The notes under the pieces: generated by a model | The model's input: the letters and a program-made list of their open reading frames with translations, nothing else | The model's database searches: none | What the model was told of the DNA's origin: nothing | In this document: one piece after another, positions 17,201 through 25,791 of the stretch | Layout: the number at the start of each line of letters is the position of its first letter | Numbering within the stretch: position 1 is the first letter of the stretch | Source of the DNA: an uncultured Bacteroidota bacterium | GTDB lineage: Bacteria > Bacteroidota > Bacteroidia > 2-12-FULL-35-15 | Assembly (NCBI GenBank): GCA_903847205.1 | Contig: CAINDA010000061.1 | Span: 124,001-188,000 of the forward strand | DNA: 64,000 nucleotides | Direction: 5' to 3' | Made by a program: the position numbers and the translations under genes

Positions 17201-18878
17201 AAATGGGTTTCATACTGCGTACGGACTCAATAGTTCAGTAACAAATACAGGTGCATCAAGTACAAACTATGGCGGATATTTTGCTGCTTCCGGCGCCGTA
17301 TCTAATAATGCGGTTTATGCAGTAACTTCCGGTACAGGTATTGACCATGCTGTATCAGCAATAAACAACTCAACCGGAACAAATGAATACGGAGTGTTAG
17401 CCAGAAAAACCGGTAACACGGGAACGGGCTCTGGTTATAGTGTTTACGGTGCGGCAAGCGGCACAGGAAATGTTAACAACGGCGGTTACTTTAGTGCCGC
17501 AGATGCCGTTACTAATTATGCGGTTAATGCAGGAGCTTCGGGCACTGGCAGCGGATATGGTGTTTATGCTTCTAACACTTCAACTGGTGCCGGCGACCAA
17601 TATGGCGTGGCAGGTGAAACATTTGGCAGTTCAGGGACAACGGGATATGCTATATCTGGAAAAGCAATAGGTGCCGCAACTTTAAATTATGGTGGATATT
17701 TTACCGCTTCTGGTGCTGTTGGTAATTATGCCGTGTATGCAGCAACTTCAGGTACAGCCAATGATCATGGTGTTATGGCAGTAAACAGCTCAACTGGAAC
17801 AGGCAGTCAATATGGAGTGCTGGGACAAACAAACGGCAGCACAGGAGGAGCAGGCACTGGTTACGGTATATATGGAACCGCCTCTGGTGCGGGATATGTC
17901 AATGATGGCGGTTACTTTTCAGCTTCTGGTGCAACAAACAACAAAGCCGTGGAAGCAGTGACAATTGGTAATGGCAATAACGATATGGGTATCCTTGGAG
18001 CAAACGCATCAACAGGAACAGGAAATCAAATTGGTGTGATGGCACAAAAAAATGGGAATACTTTAACAGGCATGGGTTATGCAGTATATGCAAATGCATC
18101 AGGAACTGGAACAGCCAACTATGGCGGCTATTTTAATGCTTCGGGTGCATCAAATAATTATGCTGCCGTTTTTGATCAAGGAAATGTAGGGATAGGAACA
18201 ATTTCTCCAGCACATAAATTGCAGGTAAGTACAGCAACAAGTACTTTCGGAGTATCTCATACCGACGGCACTATTGATTTGTCAACATATATAGGCGGTG
18301 CAATCAATGGCGGTTACTTGGGAACAATAACTAATCATCCTCTCGGATTTTATACTAATAATTCCGGTGCACAGATGTACATTCAAAACGGCAGCGGTAA
18401 CGTAGGAATTGCAACAATTGCTCCTGCAGCAAAGCTCCAGATCGGCAATAAGGTTGTTGATGATAACAGTTATTCTTATGACAATAACTCTCTCATGATT
18501 GTTCACCAAACCCCGACAGCATCAGCTACTCTCAATGATCCTAAAACTGTATTAATGCTTGCAAGGCAAGGAACAGCAAGTCAGGCCTATGGTGCAGCGG
18601 CAGCCTTTAATTTATCCAGATATCAGAATAGCGGTACAAATTCCAGAACACGCTTAGATATTTCTTTGGCTAATACTACGTTTGATGCTGGCAGCACAGT
18701 TATGACATTATTATCATCGGGTAATGTGGGTATTAATTCAACCAGTCCTACCAGCAAATTGCAGGTTGTCGGGCTTCTTGTATTTGCAAACAACGCTGCA
18801 GCGATTGCCGGAGGTTTAACAGTAGGAGCGTTTTATAGAACAGGCGGTGATCCTGATGTTGTTTGTGTTGTTCATTAA
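14274..18878 (+). CDS. Giant collagen-like / YadA-head-like surface protein
   Basis: A 1534-residue secreted protein. Layout: signal peptide (about 1-20); an N-terminal domain beginning [10 protein letters not shown] and ending [11 protein letters not shown] (about 20-136), common to Bacteroidota collagen-like proteins; a first Gly-x-y tract with 12-residue units [12 protein letters not shown] (about 137-340); a beta-rich spacer (about 340-418); a second Gly-x-y tract (about 418-545); YadA-head-like repeats (TAMG, TASG units, about 640-760); several ~50-60-residue repeats containing YGGYF and a final domain ending [12 protein letters not shown]. Unlike its neighbour it lacks a T9SS sorting domain; the tail resembles phage-fibre-like ends. 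Likely a trimeric fibrous adhesin or surface filament. Confidence 0.85.
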   Translation: MKKAIAFSILNLVFFFSFAQAPQGFNYQAVARSLSGTALINQTIGLQISLRQSTANGAVVYTETHSVVSNNLGLLNLTVGNGSVVAGTFNTINWAAGPYFIEISMDASGGTNYLLMGTQQLMSVPYALYAQNSGSSGIQGLTGATGANGIIGATGAVGTNGINGSTGSTGTNGTSGTNGSTGATGTNGINGSTGATGINGINGSTGSMGTNGANGSTGATGTNGTNGSTGATGTNGINGSTGATGTNGINGSTGGTGTNGINGSTGATGTNGINGSTGATGTNGINGSTGATGTNGINGSTGATGTNGINGSTGASGTTGLIGSTGATGTNGTNGDKYATTSTASLSITISSKTFSVGTGLAYSIGQQVIIANSSTDQMIGTITNYNSGTGSISVNVTSITGGPGPFTSWQINLNGAPGPAGLLGSTGATGSNGTNGATGTTGPNGLIGTTGTIGSTGVNGINGSTGATGAAGGNGTNGSTGSTGAAGANGINGAAGSTGAAGTNGTNGTNGSTGATGTNGVNGSIGITGNTGAIGTTGSTGASGLLQNGTTAGNTPYWDGSSWITNSSNIYNNGGNIGIGTASPNAAAKLHVELGGSTSSGILITGTFNGASTTPVIGSGSRMMFYPGKAVFRAGYVGGTQWDNDNTGTYSTAMGYNTIAIGPASTSMGSTNTASGYASTAMGESNHASGSVSASIGSSNTASGYGSTAMGVGNTASGDYSTAMGNLTQAGGIISTSIGFATNAGGDHSTAIGSSVAAPSYTETVIGQYNTTYFPMSTSAWNTADRLFVVANGASSAARSNAMTILKDGTISFSGLSSNGIVRAAGGTGTLSSSGGGINLTSEVTGVLPIANGGTNNGSLGVTNGGIIYSDGTKLMNAGAGAIGQMLTGGGAGAPVWANTAVRWDQITNPSFYTTIDHGSNTTAFTFNSVTSATAFALSSSSLTSGKLLDLSSNSTAGAAGGAYLLNISSSGANANGFHTAYGLNSSVTNTGASSTNYGGYFAASGAVSNNAVYAVTSGTGIDHAVSAINNSTGTNEYGVLARKTGNTGTGSGYSVYGAASGTGNVNNGGYFSAADAVTNYAVNAGASGTGSGYGVYASNTSTGAGDQYGVAGETFGSSGTTGYAISGKAIGAATLNYGGYFTASGAVGNYAVYAATSGTANDHGVMAVNSSTGTGSQYGVLGQTNGSTGGAGTGYGIYGTASGAGYVNDGGYFSASGATNNKAVEAVTIGNGNNDMGILGANASTGTGNQIGVMAQKNGNTLTGMGYAVYANASGTGTANYGGYFNASGASNNYAAVFDQGNVGIGTISPAHKLQVSTATSTFGVSHTDGTIDLSTYIGGAINGGYLGTITNHPLGFYTNNSGAQMYIQNGSGNVGIATIAPAAKLQIGNKVVDDNSYSYDNNSLMIVHQTPTASATLNDPKTVLMLARQGTASQAYGAAAAFNLSRYQNSGTNSRTRLDISLANTTFDAGSTVMTLLSSGNVGINSTSPTSKLQVVGLLVFANNAAAIAGGLTVGAFYRTGGDPDVVCVVH
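14759..15270 (+). repeat. 36-bp tandem repeats inside the collagen-like gene
   Basis: About 14 head-to-tail copies of a 36-base unit (GGTACAAATGGTATTAATGG plus a TCNACNGGNGCNACA half) encode 12-residue Gly-x-y units. Some neighbouring copies are almost identical at the DNA level, which suggests recent expansion by slippage or recombination and possible length variation between strains. Confidence 0.85.
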
Positions 18879-18917
18879 AAAATAAATATTCAAAAAAGTA
18901 ATAAAACAATAATTTTT

Positions 18918-18950
18918 AAAGCCCGCAGTAAATTCTGCAGGGCTTTTTTA
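18918..18950 (+). terminator. Terminator after the collagen-like gene
   Basis: Hairpin AAAGCCCGCAG / CTGCAGGGCTTT (one bulged base) followed by a T run. Just past it, TATTTTTG at 18955-18962 matches the TAnnTTTG promoter consensus but lies only five bases before the next ATG (18967), which would imply a nearly leaderless transcript. Confidence 0.75.
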
Positions 18951-18966
18951 TTTGTATTTTTGCTGC

Positions 18967-19539
18967 ATGATAGCAATAGATAATACAATAGTTTCGGAAC
19001 ATTTACTTGAAAAAAAATTCGTCTGCGATATTAATGCCTGCAAAGGAGAATGCTGCGTAGCAGGAGATTCGGGTGCTCCGCTGGAGTTCGAAGAAATTGC
19101 AATAATGGAAGAGGTGTTGGATAAAGTAAAACCCTACCTGCCCAAAGACGGACTTAAAGCCATTGAAAAGCAGGGTGTTTTTGTGATTGACGATGACGGC
19201 GATTATACTACGCCATTAGTTAAAGGCAAGCATTGTGCATTCACTTATTTTGAAGATAAAATTGCTAAATGCGCTATTGAGAAAGCCTTTTACGAAGGCA
19301 AGATAAGCTGGAAAAAACCAATCTCCTGTCACTTATACCCTGTCCGCATTACTAAATATAAAGATTACGATGCCGTTAATTACCACAAATGGGAAATATG
19401 CAAACCGGCATGTGAGTGCGGAGCAAAATTAGATGTTCCGGTTTATAAATTTCTGCGCGAGCCTCTCATCAGAAAGTACGGGGAAGCTTGGTACAAACAG
19501 CTGGAGTTTGCCGACAGAATGAAAAAATCTCAAAAATAA
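18967..19539 (+). CDS. DUF3109 family protein
   Basis: A 190-residue cysteine-rich protein of the DUF3109 family, a conserved Bacteroidota family of unknown function related to YkgJ-like putative zinc/iron-binding proteins. Cysteines occur in the pattern CDINACKGECC near residue 20, then GKHCAF, SCHLYPVR and CKPACECG. I use the ATG at 18967 (MIAIDNTIVSE); the longer frame from 18952 begins with a non-ATG codon and overlaps the promoter-like element. Confidence 0.88.
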   Translation: MIAIDNTIVSEHLLEKKFVCDINACKGECCVAGDSGAPLEFEEIAIMEEVLDKVKPYLPKDGLKAIEKQGVFVIDDDGDYTTPLVKGKHCAFTYFEDKIAKCAIEKAFYEGKISWKKPISCHLYPVRITKYKDYDAVNYHKWEICKPACECGAKLDVPVYKFLREPLIRKYGEAWYKQLEFADRMKKSQK

Positions 19540-19597
19540 ATTTAGGATTAAAAATGACATACCGAAATAATCCAGATTTATGAAGTCGCCCGCATAT

Positions 19598-19650
19598 TTC
19601 GACAGGCTCAATATGACATCGCGCGTGGTCAGTCTGAGCCTGTCGAAGAC
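19598..19650. repeat. Inverted pair of TTCGACAGGCTCA repeats, copy 1
   Basis: TTCGACAGGCTCAATATGAC faces GTCAGTCTGAGCCTGTCGAA across a ten-base spacer, so the transcript can form a long hairpin. The same element in the opposite arrangement is at 23531-23595. This is a widespread intergenic repeat family in environmental bacterial genomes. Confidence 0.75.
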
Positions 19651-19756
19651 TGTGCGGCGGTATAGCAATGTTTTAATATAAAATTTAAACCGCCCATTAG
19701 AATTTAGAATCTTATATAAGCTTTGTGCCTTTGGCATAACATTAAAATATTTTAGG

Positions 19757-20644
19757 ATGAAATTACATGTTATTAATACAGGAAACTTTAAGTTAGACGG
19801 AGGCGCTATGTTTGGCGTGGTGCCAAAATCACTTTGGAGCAAAACAAATCCTGCCGATGAAAGCAATATGTGCAATTGGGGGCTGAGATGTTTATTGATT
19901 GAAGACGGCAATCGGCTTACTTTAATTGATAACGGCATCGGCAATAAGCAGGATGCCAAATTTTACAGTCATTATTTTCTCAACGGAAACGACACGCTTG
20001 AAAACTCAATGAAAATAGCAGGTTTCAGTGCGGATGATGTTACCGATATGTTTTTAACCCATCTCCATTTTGACCATTGTGGCGGCAGTATAAAATATAA
20101 TGAATCTAGAACATCACTCGAAACAGTTTATAAAAATGCTGTTTATTGGAGCAATGCAGAACACTGGGAATGGGCTGTTAAGCCGAATGCCCGTGAAAAA
20201 CCAAGTTTTTTAAAAGAAAATATTCTTCCCATTAAGGAAAGCGGACAGCTGCAATTAATTGATACGAATAATAAAAACATCATTGGAACAAATGAATACG
20301 CTGCCGGGAAGGACTTAGGGGAAAACATCTCAATTATGCTTACCCGCGGCCATACCGATGCAATGATGATTCCGCATATTCAATACAGAGGAAAAACAGT
20401 TGTGTACATGGCAGATCTGCTGCCCTCAACCGGACATATACCTTTGCCTTACATTATGGGATATGATACACGTCCTCTGCTTTCACTTTCTGAAAAAGAA
20501 AGTTTTATGAAGCGCGCAACCGACGAAGAGTTTATTTTATTTTTTGAACACGATGCGGTAAATGAATGCTGCACAGTTCAGCATACAGAAAAAGGAGTAA
20601 GGCTGAAAGAAACATTTACGCTGAAGGAATATTTTGGAGAGTAA
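19757..20644 (+). CDS. MBL-fold metallo-hydrolase
   Basis: A 295-residue metallo-beta-lactamase-fold hydrolase. The zinc motif THLHFDHCGG (HxHxDH) is near residue 100, a later histidine lies in RGHTDAMM near residue 198, an aspartate in MADLLPSTGH near residue 218, and a last histidine in FFEHDA near residue 260. The N-terminal GGAMFGVVPKSLW resembles quorum-quenching lactonase-like and glyoxalase-II-like members with a cap that determines substrate. The substrate is not predictable. No signal peptide is seen, so it is probably cytoplasmic. Confidence 0.92.
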   Translation: MKLHVINTGNFKLDGGAMFGVVPKSLWSKTNPADESNMCNWGLRCLLIEDGNRLTLIDNGIGNKQDAKFYSHYFLNGNDTLENSMKIAGFSADDVTDMFLTHLHFDHCGGSIKYNESRTSLETVYKNAVYWSNAEHWEWAVKPNAREKPSFLKENILPIKESGQLQLIDTNNKNIIGTNEYAAGKDLGENISIMLTRGHTDAMMIPHIQYRGKTVVYMADLLPSTGHIPLPYIMGYDTRPLLSLSEKESFMKRATDEEFILFFEHDAVNECCTVQHTEKGVRLKETFTLKEYFGE

Positions 20645-20667
20645 AAAACCTTTAGAAGCCTCAAAAT

Positions 20668-20703
20668 AAAAAAGTCCCCGGTTTTTGCCGGGGACTTTTT
20701 TAT
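20668..20703. terminator. Bidirectional terminator between MBL hydrolase and ssb
   Basis: A G+C-rich hairpin (AAAAGTCCCCGG / CCGGGGACTTTT, loop TTTTTG) flanked by A and T runs on both sides. It can terminate both the plus-strand MBL gene and the minus-strand ssb gene, which converge here. Confidence 0.9.
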
Positions 20704-20722
20704 TTAACCTGTTCAAATAAAA

Positions 20723-21061
20723 TTACTCTTTAGCTCCCAAAAGCAGTACTTCGCTTACTTCAATTTCAGTGATATATCGTTTTACTCCTTCTTTGTCAAG
20801 GTAGTTGCGGTTGATGAGCCTGCCTTCAATCGCGGCCTCGCTGCCTTTTTTAAGATACTTTTCAATAATATCCGCTGTTTTCCCCCAGGCAATCAGGTTA
20901 TGCCAGTGCGTTTCTTTTACAAGCTCGCCTTTCGCATTTTTGTATGATTCGTTTGTGGCAATGCTCATTTTAGCAAGTTTTTTCCCGCCGTCTAATGTTT
21001 TGATTTCCGGATTCATTCCTAAGTGTCCGATCAATTGTACTTTGTTGCGTAATGTGTTCAT
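20723..21061 (-). CDS. ssb: Single-stranded DNA-binding protein
   Basis: A 112-residue OB-fold protein that begins MNTLRNKVQLIGHLGMNPEI and contains KLAKMSIATNESY and the HWHNLIAWGKTADI segment, all typical of bacterial SSB. The long acidic C-terminal tail with the DDDIPF-type protein-interaction tip is missing: it ends VLLLGAKE. This suggests a short paralogue of the kind seen in Bacteroidota and not necessarily the main replication SSB. Confidence 0.92.
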   Translation of the reverse strand: MNTLRNKVQLIGHLGMNPEIKTLDGGKKLAKMSIATNESYKNAKGELVKETHWHNLIAWGKTADIIEKYLKKGSEAAIEGRLINRNYLDKEGVKRYITEIEVSEVLLLGAKE

Positions 21062-21395
21062 GGTTTTTGTTTTTTATTTGTTAATACTGTTTTTAATTTT
21101 CTCAATAAACAGTTTATGTTTTTTGATGCTGCAAAGTTGCGGCGGTTTGATTTCCCGATTCGGTTCATAAGTGGTTATATACGGATATAGTTATTTGTAA
21201 CCGTTTGTAAGTGGAATGTTTTTGGGTACCCATACAGAAATTTATTTATGAAAATGCCCGTCAGGATTCAACAAATGAGATGCTGCGCTGCTGGTGTGGG
21301 GCAATCGTTTGTTCTTGAATTTTTGTTTCTTTTTTTTTCAAGAAAAAATAAAATTCACAGTTTTGTCTAAGTTGTTTTGAAAGTTGCTGCCAGCC

Positions 21396-21443
21396 TTACC
21401 ATTAAACTTTAATGGTAAAACATTAAAGCATGATTCGAATCAT
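21396..21443 (+). promoter_or_regulatory. Two perfect palindromes upstream of the catabolic operon
   Basis: The 435-base gap before the 18-gene operon holds no gene. About 50-100 bases before its first ATG are two perfect palindromes: TTACCATTAAA-C-TTTAATGGTAA (21396-21418) and ATGATTCGAATCAT (21430-21443). Their centres are about 30 bases (roughly three helical turns) apart. Paired palindromes at this position are typical of operators for dimeric repressors such as TetR- or MarR-type regulators. No regulator gene lies in the operon, so the binding protein is unknown. Confidence 0.45.
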
Positions 21444-21495
21444 ACTTTATCAGGAGAGTTAAAAATATTTTTATACTATCAAAAAAAATAAAACT

Positions 21496-23514
21496 ATGGC
21501 ATTCAATTACAAATCACTTAACATCACAAAAATCTCCGTTATCGGAGCAGGACAGATTGGACCTGACATTGCATTGCATTTCGCAAAATCGCTTTCGCCA
21601 AACGGGGTAAGCGTAATAGTTGTGGATATTTCTCCGGAGGCATTGGAGAAAGCAAAAGCAAAAACACATAAAAAAATTCAGAAAGGTGTTGAAGCTGGCG
21701 CGTTCAAGCCAGACCAAGCTGAGAAGATGAAGAACGCATTGGTGTTTTCATCAGATTATGAAAACGTCCGCGGCTCGCAGATAGTGGTTGAAGCAGCTAC
21801 AGAGGATGAAAATATAAAAGACAAAATTTTCCGTCAGGTGGAGTCGCTGACAGATGATACCTGTATCTATCTGTCCAATTCTTCACACATGCAGCCTGAA
21901 GTCATTTTCAGAAACATCAAAAACAAATCCCGCTGTTTAGTAGCGCATTATTTTTTTCCTGCTGAAATAAACCCAGTTGTTGAATTGGTTCCGGGAAAAG
22001 AAACGGATGATACACTTTTAAATCTTTTACTTGGATTTTATGAAGCCATTGGGAAAGTTCCAATCAAAGTAAAAAGTTCTTACGGCTATGCAATTGATCC
22101 GATTTTTGAAGGCATCTGCCAAACCGCAATCATGTGTTTTGAAAAAGGCTGGGGAAGTGAAAAAGAAATTGACGCTGCCGCAATGAAGGCATTAGGACAG
22201 GGAATCGGTCCGTTTACTGCATTGAATCTTACCGGCGGAAATCCTATAACCGCCCACGGTCTAGATGAAATGGGGAAATTATTAATGCCCTGGTTCAAAA
22301 CCCCAAATATTCTTCACGAAAAAAATCAGAAAAAGGAACTTTGGAACATCGCACAGCGTGGGGAAAAAGTAGAGCTTTCTCCTGAAAAAGAAACTAAACT
22401 GGTAAAGGAATTTCAGGGTGCTTTTTTTGCCCTTGCATCTTTCATTTTAGATATTGGAATTGCTGGCATCAATGATTTGAATATGGCCTGCGAAATGTCG
22501 CTGGTAATCAGACCGCCGTTTTCTTTTATGAATAAAATCGGCATCAATAAAGCCTATGATTTGGTGAAAGACTTTTGCTCTGCTCATCCCTCCTTCCCTT
22601 TTCCAAAAGTTTTGGATAAAGCAAAAGCAGATGGCGGTTGGAAATTAAAGGACATCGTTGCTGCTAAGAATGATGGTGTTTTAGTTATCACTATCCGCAG
22701 GCCGAAAGTTTTGAATGCTTTGAATCTTGAAGTTCTTGGCCAGATAAAAAATGAAATGGAAAATGTGAAGAACGACAGTTCAGTTAAAGCTATTGTTATT
22801 ACAGGGTTTGGAACAAAAGCATTTGTTTCAGGTGCAGATTTGAATATGCTTGCTTCACTCAAAACTCCTGAAGAAGGATACAACAACTCCCACACTTTTC
22901 AATCGGTTTTGAATTATGTTGAAAGTTATGCAAAACCTGTTGTCTGCGCTATGAACGGATTTGCGTTCGGAGGCGGAAATGAATTAGCAATGTCATGCAC
23001 CGCACGTATATGTAAAAAAGGGCTGCCTGTTTTGGTTTGCCAGCCGGAAGTGAATTTAGGATTTATCCCGGGAGCCGGCGGAACACAGCGGCTGCCAAGA
23101 ATTGTCGGCGTTGAAAAAGCTGCCGAAATTCTGCGTACAGCAAGAAATGTTTCTGCAAAAGAAGCTGCTGAAATTGGATTGGTTTTCAAAGAAGCAGATG
23201 GGGACTTGGTTAACGAAGCAGTTAAACTTGCAAAGCAGATTGCAACAGGTGAAATAAAAATTAAGGCAATTCCCAAAGAAGCCATTGCAGTAAATGGGAA
23301 TCCGAAACCTTTGGAAATAGGCCATCTCAGCAAAAAAATTGATGAGATAATTGTGAAAGCAATCTATGATGGTTCACACTTGAGTCTGCATGAAGGTCTT
23401 GAGCTGGAATCACGCATGTTTGGAGAATGTCTTTTAACGGAGGATATGAAAATAGGCATGGAAAATTTTAAAACTAACGGACCAAGAGCAAAAGCAAATT
23501 TTATTCATCAATAG
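21496..23514 (+). CDS. 3-hydroxyacyl-CoA dehydrogenase / enoyl-CoA hydratase fusion
   Basis: A 672-residue bifunctional beta-oxidation enzyme. The N-terminal half is the NAD-binding dehydrogenase (GAGQIG at 17-22, catalytic-type His151 in AHYFFP, helical domain to about 385). The C-terminal half is a crotonase: GAD oxyanion loop near 447, GGGNEL near 492 and PEVNLGFIPGAGG near 517, so both acid/base glutamates of hydratases are kept. The order is the reverse of FadB but matches archaeal-type fused hydratase/dehydrogenases. In the proposed pathway it would hydrate aminocinnamoyl-CoA and oxidise the product to the 3-oxoacyl-CoA. It is the first gene of the operon, 53 bases after the palindromes. 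Confidence 0.93.
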   Translation: MAFNYKSLNITKISVIGAGQIGPDIALHFAKSLSPNGVSVIVVDISPEALEKAKAKTHKKIQKGVEAGAFKPDQAEKMKNALVFSSDYENVRGSQIVVEAATEDENIKDKIFRQVESLTDDTCIYLSNSSHMQPEVIFRNIKNKSRCLVAHYFFPAEINPVVELVPGKETDDTLLNLLLGFYEAIGKVPIKVKSSYGYAIDPIFEGICQTAIMCFEKGWGSEKEIDAAAMKALGQGIGPFTALNLTGGNPITAHGLDEMGKLLMPWFKTPNILHEKNQKKELWNIAQRGEKVELSPEKETKLVKEFQGAFFALASFILDIGIAGINDLNMACEMSLVIRPPFSFMNKIGINKAYDLVKDFCSAHPSFPFPKVLDKAKADGGWKLKDIVAAKNDGVLVITIRRPKVLNALNLEVLGQIKNEMENVKNDSSVKAIVITGFGTKAFVSGADLNMLASLKTPEEGYNNSHTFQSVLNYVESYAKPVVCAMNGFAFGGGNELAMSCTARICKKGLPVLVCQPEVNLGFIPGAGGTQRLPRIVGVEKAAEILRTARNVSAKEAAEIGLVFKEADGDLVNEAVKLAKQIATGEIKIKAIPKEAIAVNGNPKPLEIGHLSKKIDEIIVKAIYDGSHLSLHEGLELESRMFGECLLTEDMKIGMENFKTNGPRAKANFIHQ

Positions 23515-23530
23515 AATAACGAACCGGGCC

Positions 23531-23595
23531 GTCACCCTGAGCCTGTCGAAGGGTGTGCGATGGCTTGCCCACATACTTCGACAGGCTCAGTATTA
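23531..23595. repeat. Inverted pair of TTCGACAGGCTCA repeats, copy 2
   Basis: GTCACCCTGAGCCTGTCGAA faces CTTCGACAGGCTCAGTATTA within the 144-base gap between the fusion enzyme and HyuA. It is the same family as 19598-19650 with the arms in the other order. The resulting hairpin could affect readthrough or mRNA stability after the first operon gene. Confidence 0.75.
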
Positions 23596-23658
23596 CGTAC
23601 ACACAAATATTCCAAACCTTGATTCACATTAGTAATAATTTGTATTTTAAAAAACAGA

Positions 23659-25791
23659 ATGAAGTATAACATAGGAATAGATATTGGCGGCACCTTCACA
23701 GATTTAATTTGTGTTTCGTCTGAAGGCAAAACCATTGTTCACAAAACACTTTCAACTCCTCAGGATTCTTCTGTAGGATTCATTAACGGCATCCGCGAAA
23801 CAGCTGAAATGGCCGGCGAATCTTTTGAAAATTTTGTTTCATCCATCGACACAATTGTTCATGGAACTACAGTTGCCACCAATGCTTTACTGACGCTAAA
23901 GGGCGCTAAAACAGCTCTTATTACAACTAAAGGTTTCCGCGATGCATTGGAAATGAGAAGAGGAATCCGTGAAGAACAGTTTAACAATCATTATAAAAAT
24001 GTTGCTCCGCTTGCTCCGCGCTATCTGAGATTTATTGTCGATGAAAGAATTGATTCTGAAGGAAAAGTTGTGAAAAAATTCAACGAGAAAGAACTGCTCC
24101 CTATTATCAAAAAAATTAAAGATGAAAAAGTGGAGTCTGTTGCAATATGTTTTATGAATTCATACAAGAATTCATCTCACGAAAAACTGGCAGTAAAATT
24201 TCTTCGCAAAAATCTGAAAGGTGTATTTGTCACGGCTTCCTTCGAAGTGCTTCCTTCTATCCGCTTTTACGAAAGAGTGAGCACAACCGCAGTAAGCGCA
24301 TTTGTAGGACCTATTGTAGCCAAGTATCTTGATAATCTTACAAAAAAATTAGAAGACATTAACTATAAAGGAACTCTTTTGATTATGCAGTCCAACGGCG
24401 GCGTGGTTGTTCCCGATCAGGTAAAGAAAAATCCTGCTGTTACTGTTTTATCAGGACCTGCAGCTGCTCCAACAGCCGGTGCATTTTACGCTAAAATGTT
24501 AGGCTACAAAAATTGCATTACTGCAGATATGGGCGGAACCAGCTTTGATGCAGCAATTGTAATCGACAATCAATGTGTAACAAGTACCGAAGGAAATATT
24601 AACCGCTACCGCATCGCACTGCCCTCACTCGACATTATTACTATCGGCGCAGGCGGTGGAAGCATCGGCTGGATAAATGAAGGCGGATTATTGCAGATGG
24701 GCCCGCAAAGCGCAGGTGCTATGCCCGGTCCGGTTTGCTATGAAAGGGGCGGAACCACTCCAACCTGCACGGATGCAGATATAATTCTCGGTTACCTTAA
24801 TCCTGATTTTTTTGCTGGAGGGAAATTAAAACTCAACAAAGCAAAAGCAGAGAAAGCAATAAAAAACGAACTCGCCTCCAAACTTGGATTATCTGTTTTA
24901 GAAACCGCAGCAGGTATGTACCGCATCATCAATAGCAATATGGCGCAGGGCGTCAGAGAAATTTCTGTTGAACGCGGCTATGATCCCCGCGAATTTTTGT
25001 TCATTGTTGCAGGAGGCGCAGGTTCCATTCACTCTTCCGAAATCTGCAAGGAGCTTGAGATTCCGATGTTTCTTGTTCCGAATGTTTCATCCATTTTCTG
25101 TGCAGCAGGAATGTTATTAGGCGATTTGAAACACGATTACATCCGCTCTTATTTTACCTCCTTCAAAAATCTCGAAAGAAAGAAATTCACATCATTGTTT
25201 AATGAAATGAAAGAAGAGGGGATGCATGCATTGGTTACAGAAGAAGGAGTTTCACCTGACCGCATTTCGTTTTCTCCCGTTCTTGATATGCGTTATCTGG
25301 GCCAGTATCACGAAGTGCAGATGGAAGCAGGCTGGGATGACGTGATGAACTTTAATCTTGAAAACATATTTGAATTATTCCACAAGGAACATAACCGGCA
25401 GTTTGGCTATTCGCTGAAAGAAGAAGCAACAGAAATGGAACTTATCAACGTGCGTCTGCGCGTTGTCGGGAAAACAGAACGCCCTAAATTTCTTTCGGAA
25501 AATTTTAAATCTATTCCTGCAGCATCTGCAATCAAGGAGCACAGAGAGGTTTACGTTCCTGAATTGAACAGTATGAAAAAAGTTCCGGTCTATGACGGTG
25601 ATAAACCAATTTTCGGATCAAAAATAAAAGGACCATGCGTCATTGAAAAAATTACGACATCCGTTTTTGTAAGTGAAAATTACGACTGCCTCGTGGATGA
25701 GTTCGGTTCATTCATCGTTTACGAGAAGGAAAAATATCCCAAAGGATTTCAATTAAATAAAAAACTTTTAGCTGTACATGAAGATAGATAA
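23659..25791 (+). CDS. HyuA-type ATP-dependent hydrolase/carboxylase subunit
   Basis: A 710-residue protein of the hydantoinase A/5-oxoprolinase/acetone- and acetophenone-carboxylase family. The ASKHA phosphate motif GIDIGGTFTDL is at residues 5-15, HGTTVATNALL near residue 76, SGPAAAPTAG near 270 and ADMGGTSFDAA near 290. The family uses ATP to activate an amide, lactam or enol. With HyuB (14-base overlap) it most resembles in context the IaaCE hydrolase that opens the lactam ring of 2-oxo-indoleacetate derivatives. N-methylhydantoinase, oxoprolinase or carboxylase activity cannot be excluded by sequence alone; the XDH-family and mutase neighbours favour the lactam role. Confidence 0.9.
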   Translation: MKYNIGIDIGGTFTDLICVSSEGKTIVHKTLSTPQDSSVGFINGIRETAEMAGESFENFVSSIDTIVHGTTVATNALLTLKGAKTALITTKGFRDALEMRRGIREEQFNNHYKNVAPLAPRYLRFIVDERIDSEGKVVKKFNEKELLPIIKKIKDEKVESVAICFMNSYKNSSHEKLAVKFLRKNLKGVFVTASFEVLPSIRFYERVSTTAVSAFVGPIVAKYLDNLTKKLEDINYKGTLLIMQSNGGVVVPDQVKKNPAVTVLSGPAAAPTAGAFYAKMLGYKNCITADMGGTSFDAAIVIDNQCVTSTEGNINRYRIALPSLDIITIGAGGGSIGWINEGGLLQMGPQSAGAMPGPVCYERGGTTPTCTDADIILGYLNPDFFAGGKLKLNKAKAEKAIKNELASKLGLSVLETAAGMYRIINSNMAQGVREISVERGYDPREFLFIVAGGAGSIHSSEICKELEIPMFLVPNVSSIFCAAGMLLGDLKHDYIRSYFTSFKNLERKKFTSLFNEMKEEGMHALVTEEGVSPDRISFSPVLDMRYLGQYHEVQMEAGWDDVMNFNLENIFELFHKEHNRQFGYSLKEEATEMELINVRLRVVGKTERPKFLSENFKSIPAASAIKEHREVYVPELNSMKKVPVYDGDKPIFGSKIKGPCVIEKITTSVFVSENYDCLVDEFGSFIVYEKEKYPKGFQLNKKLLAVHEDR

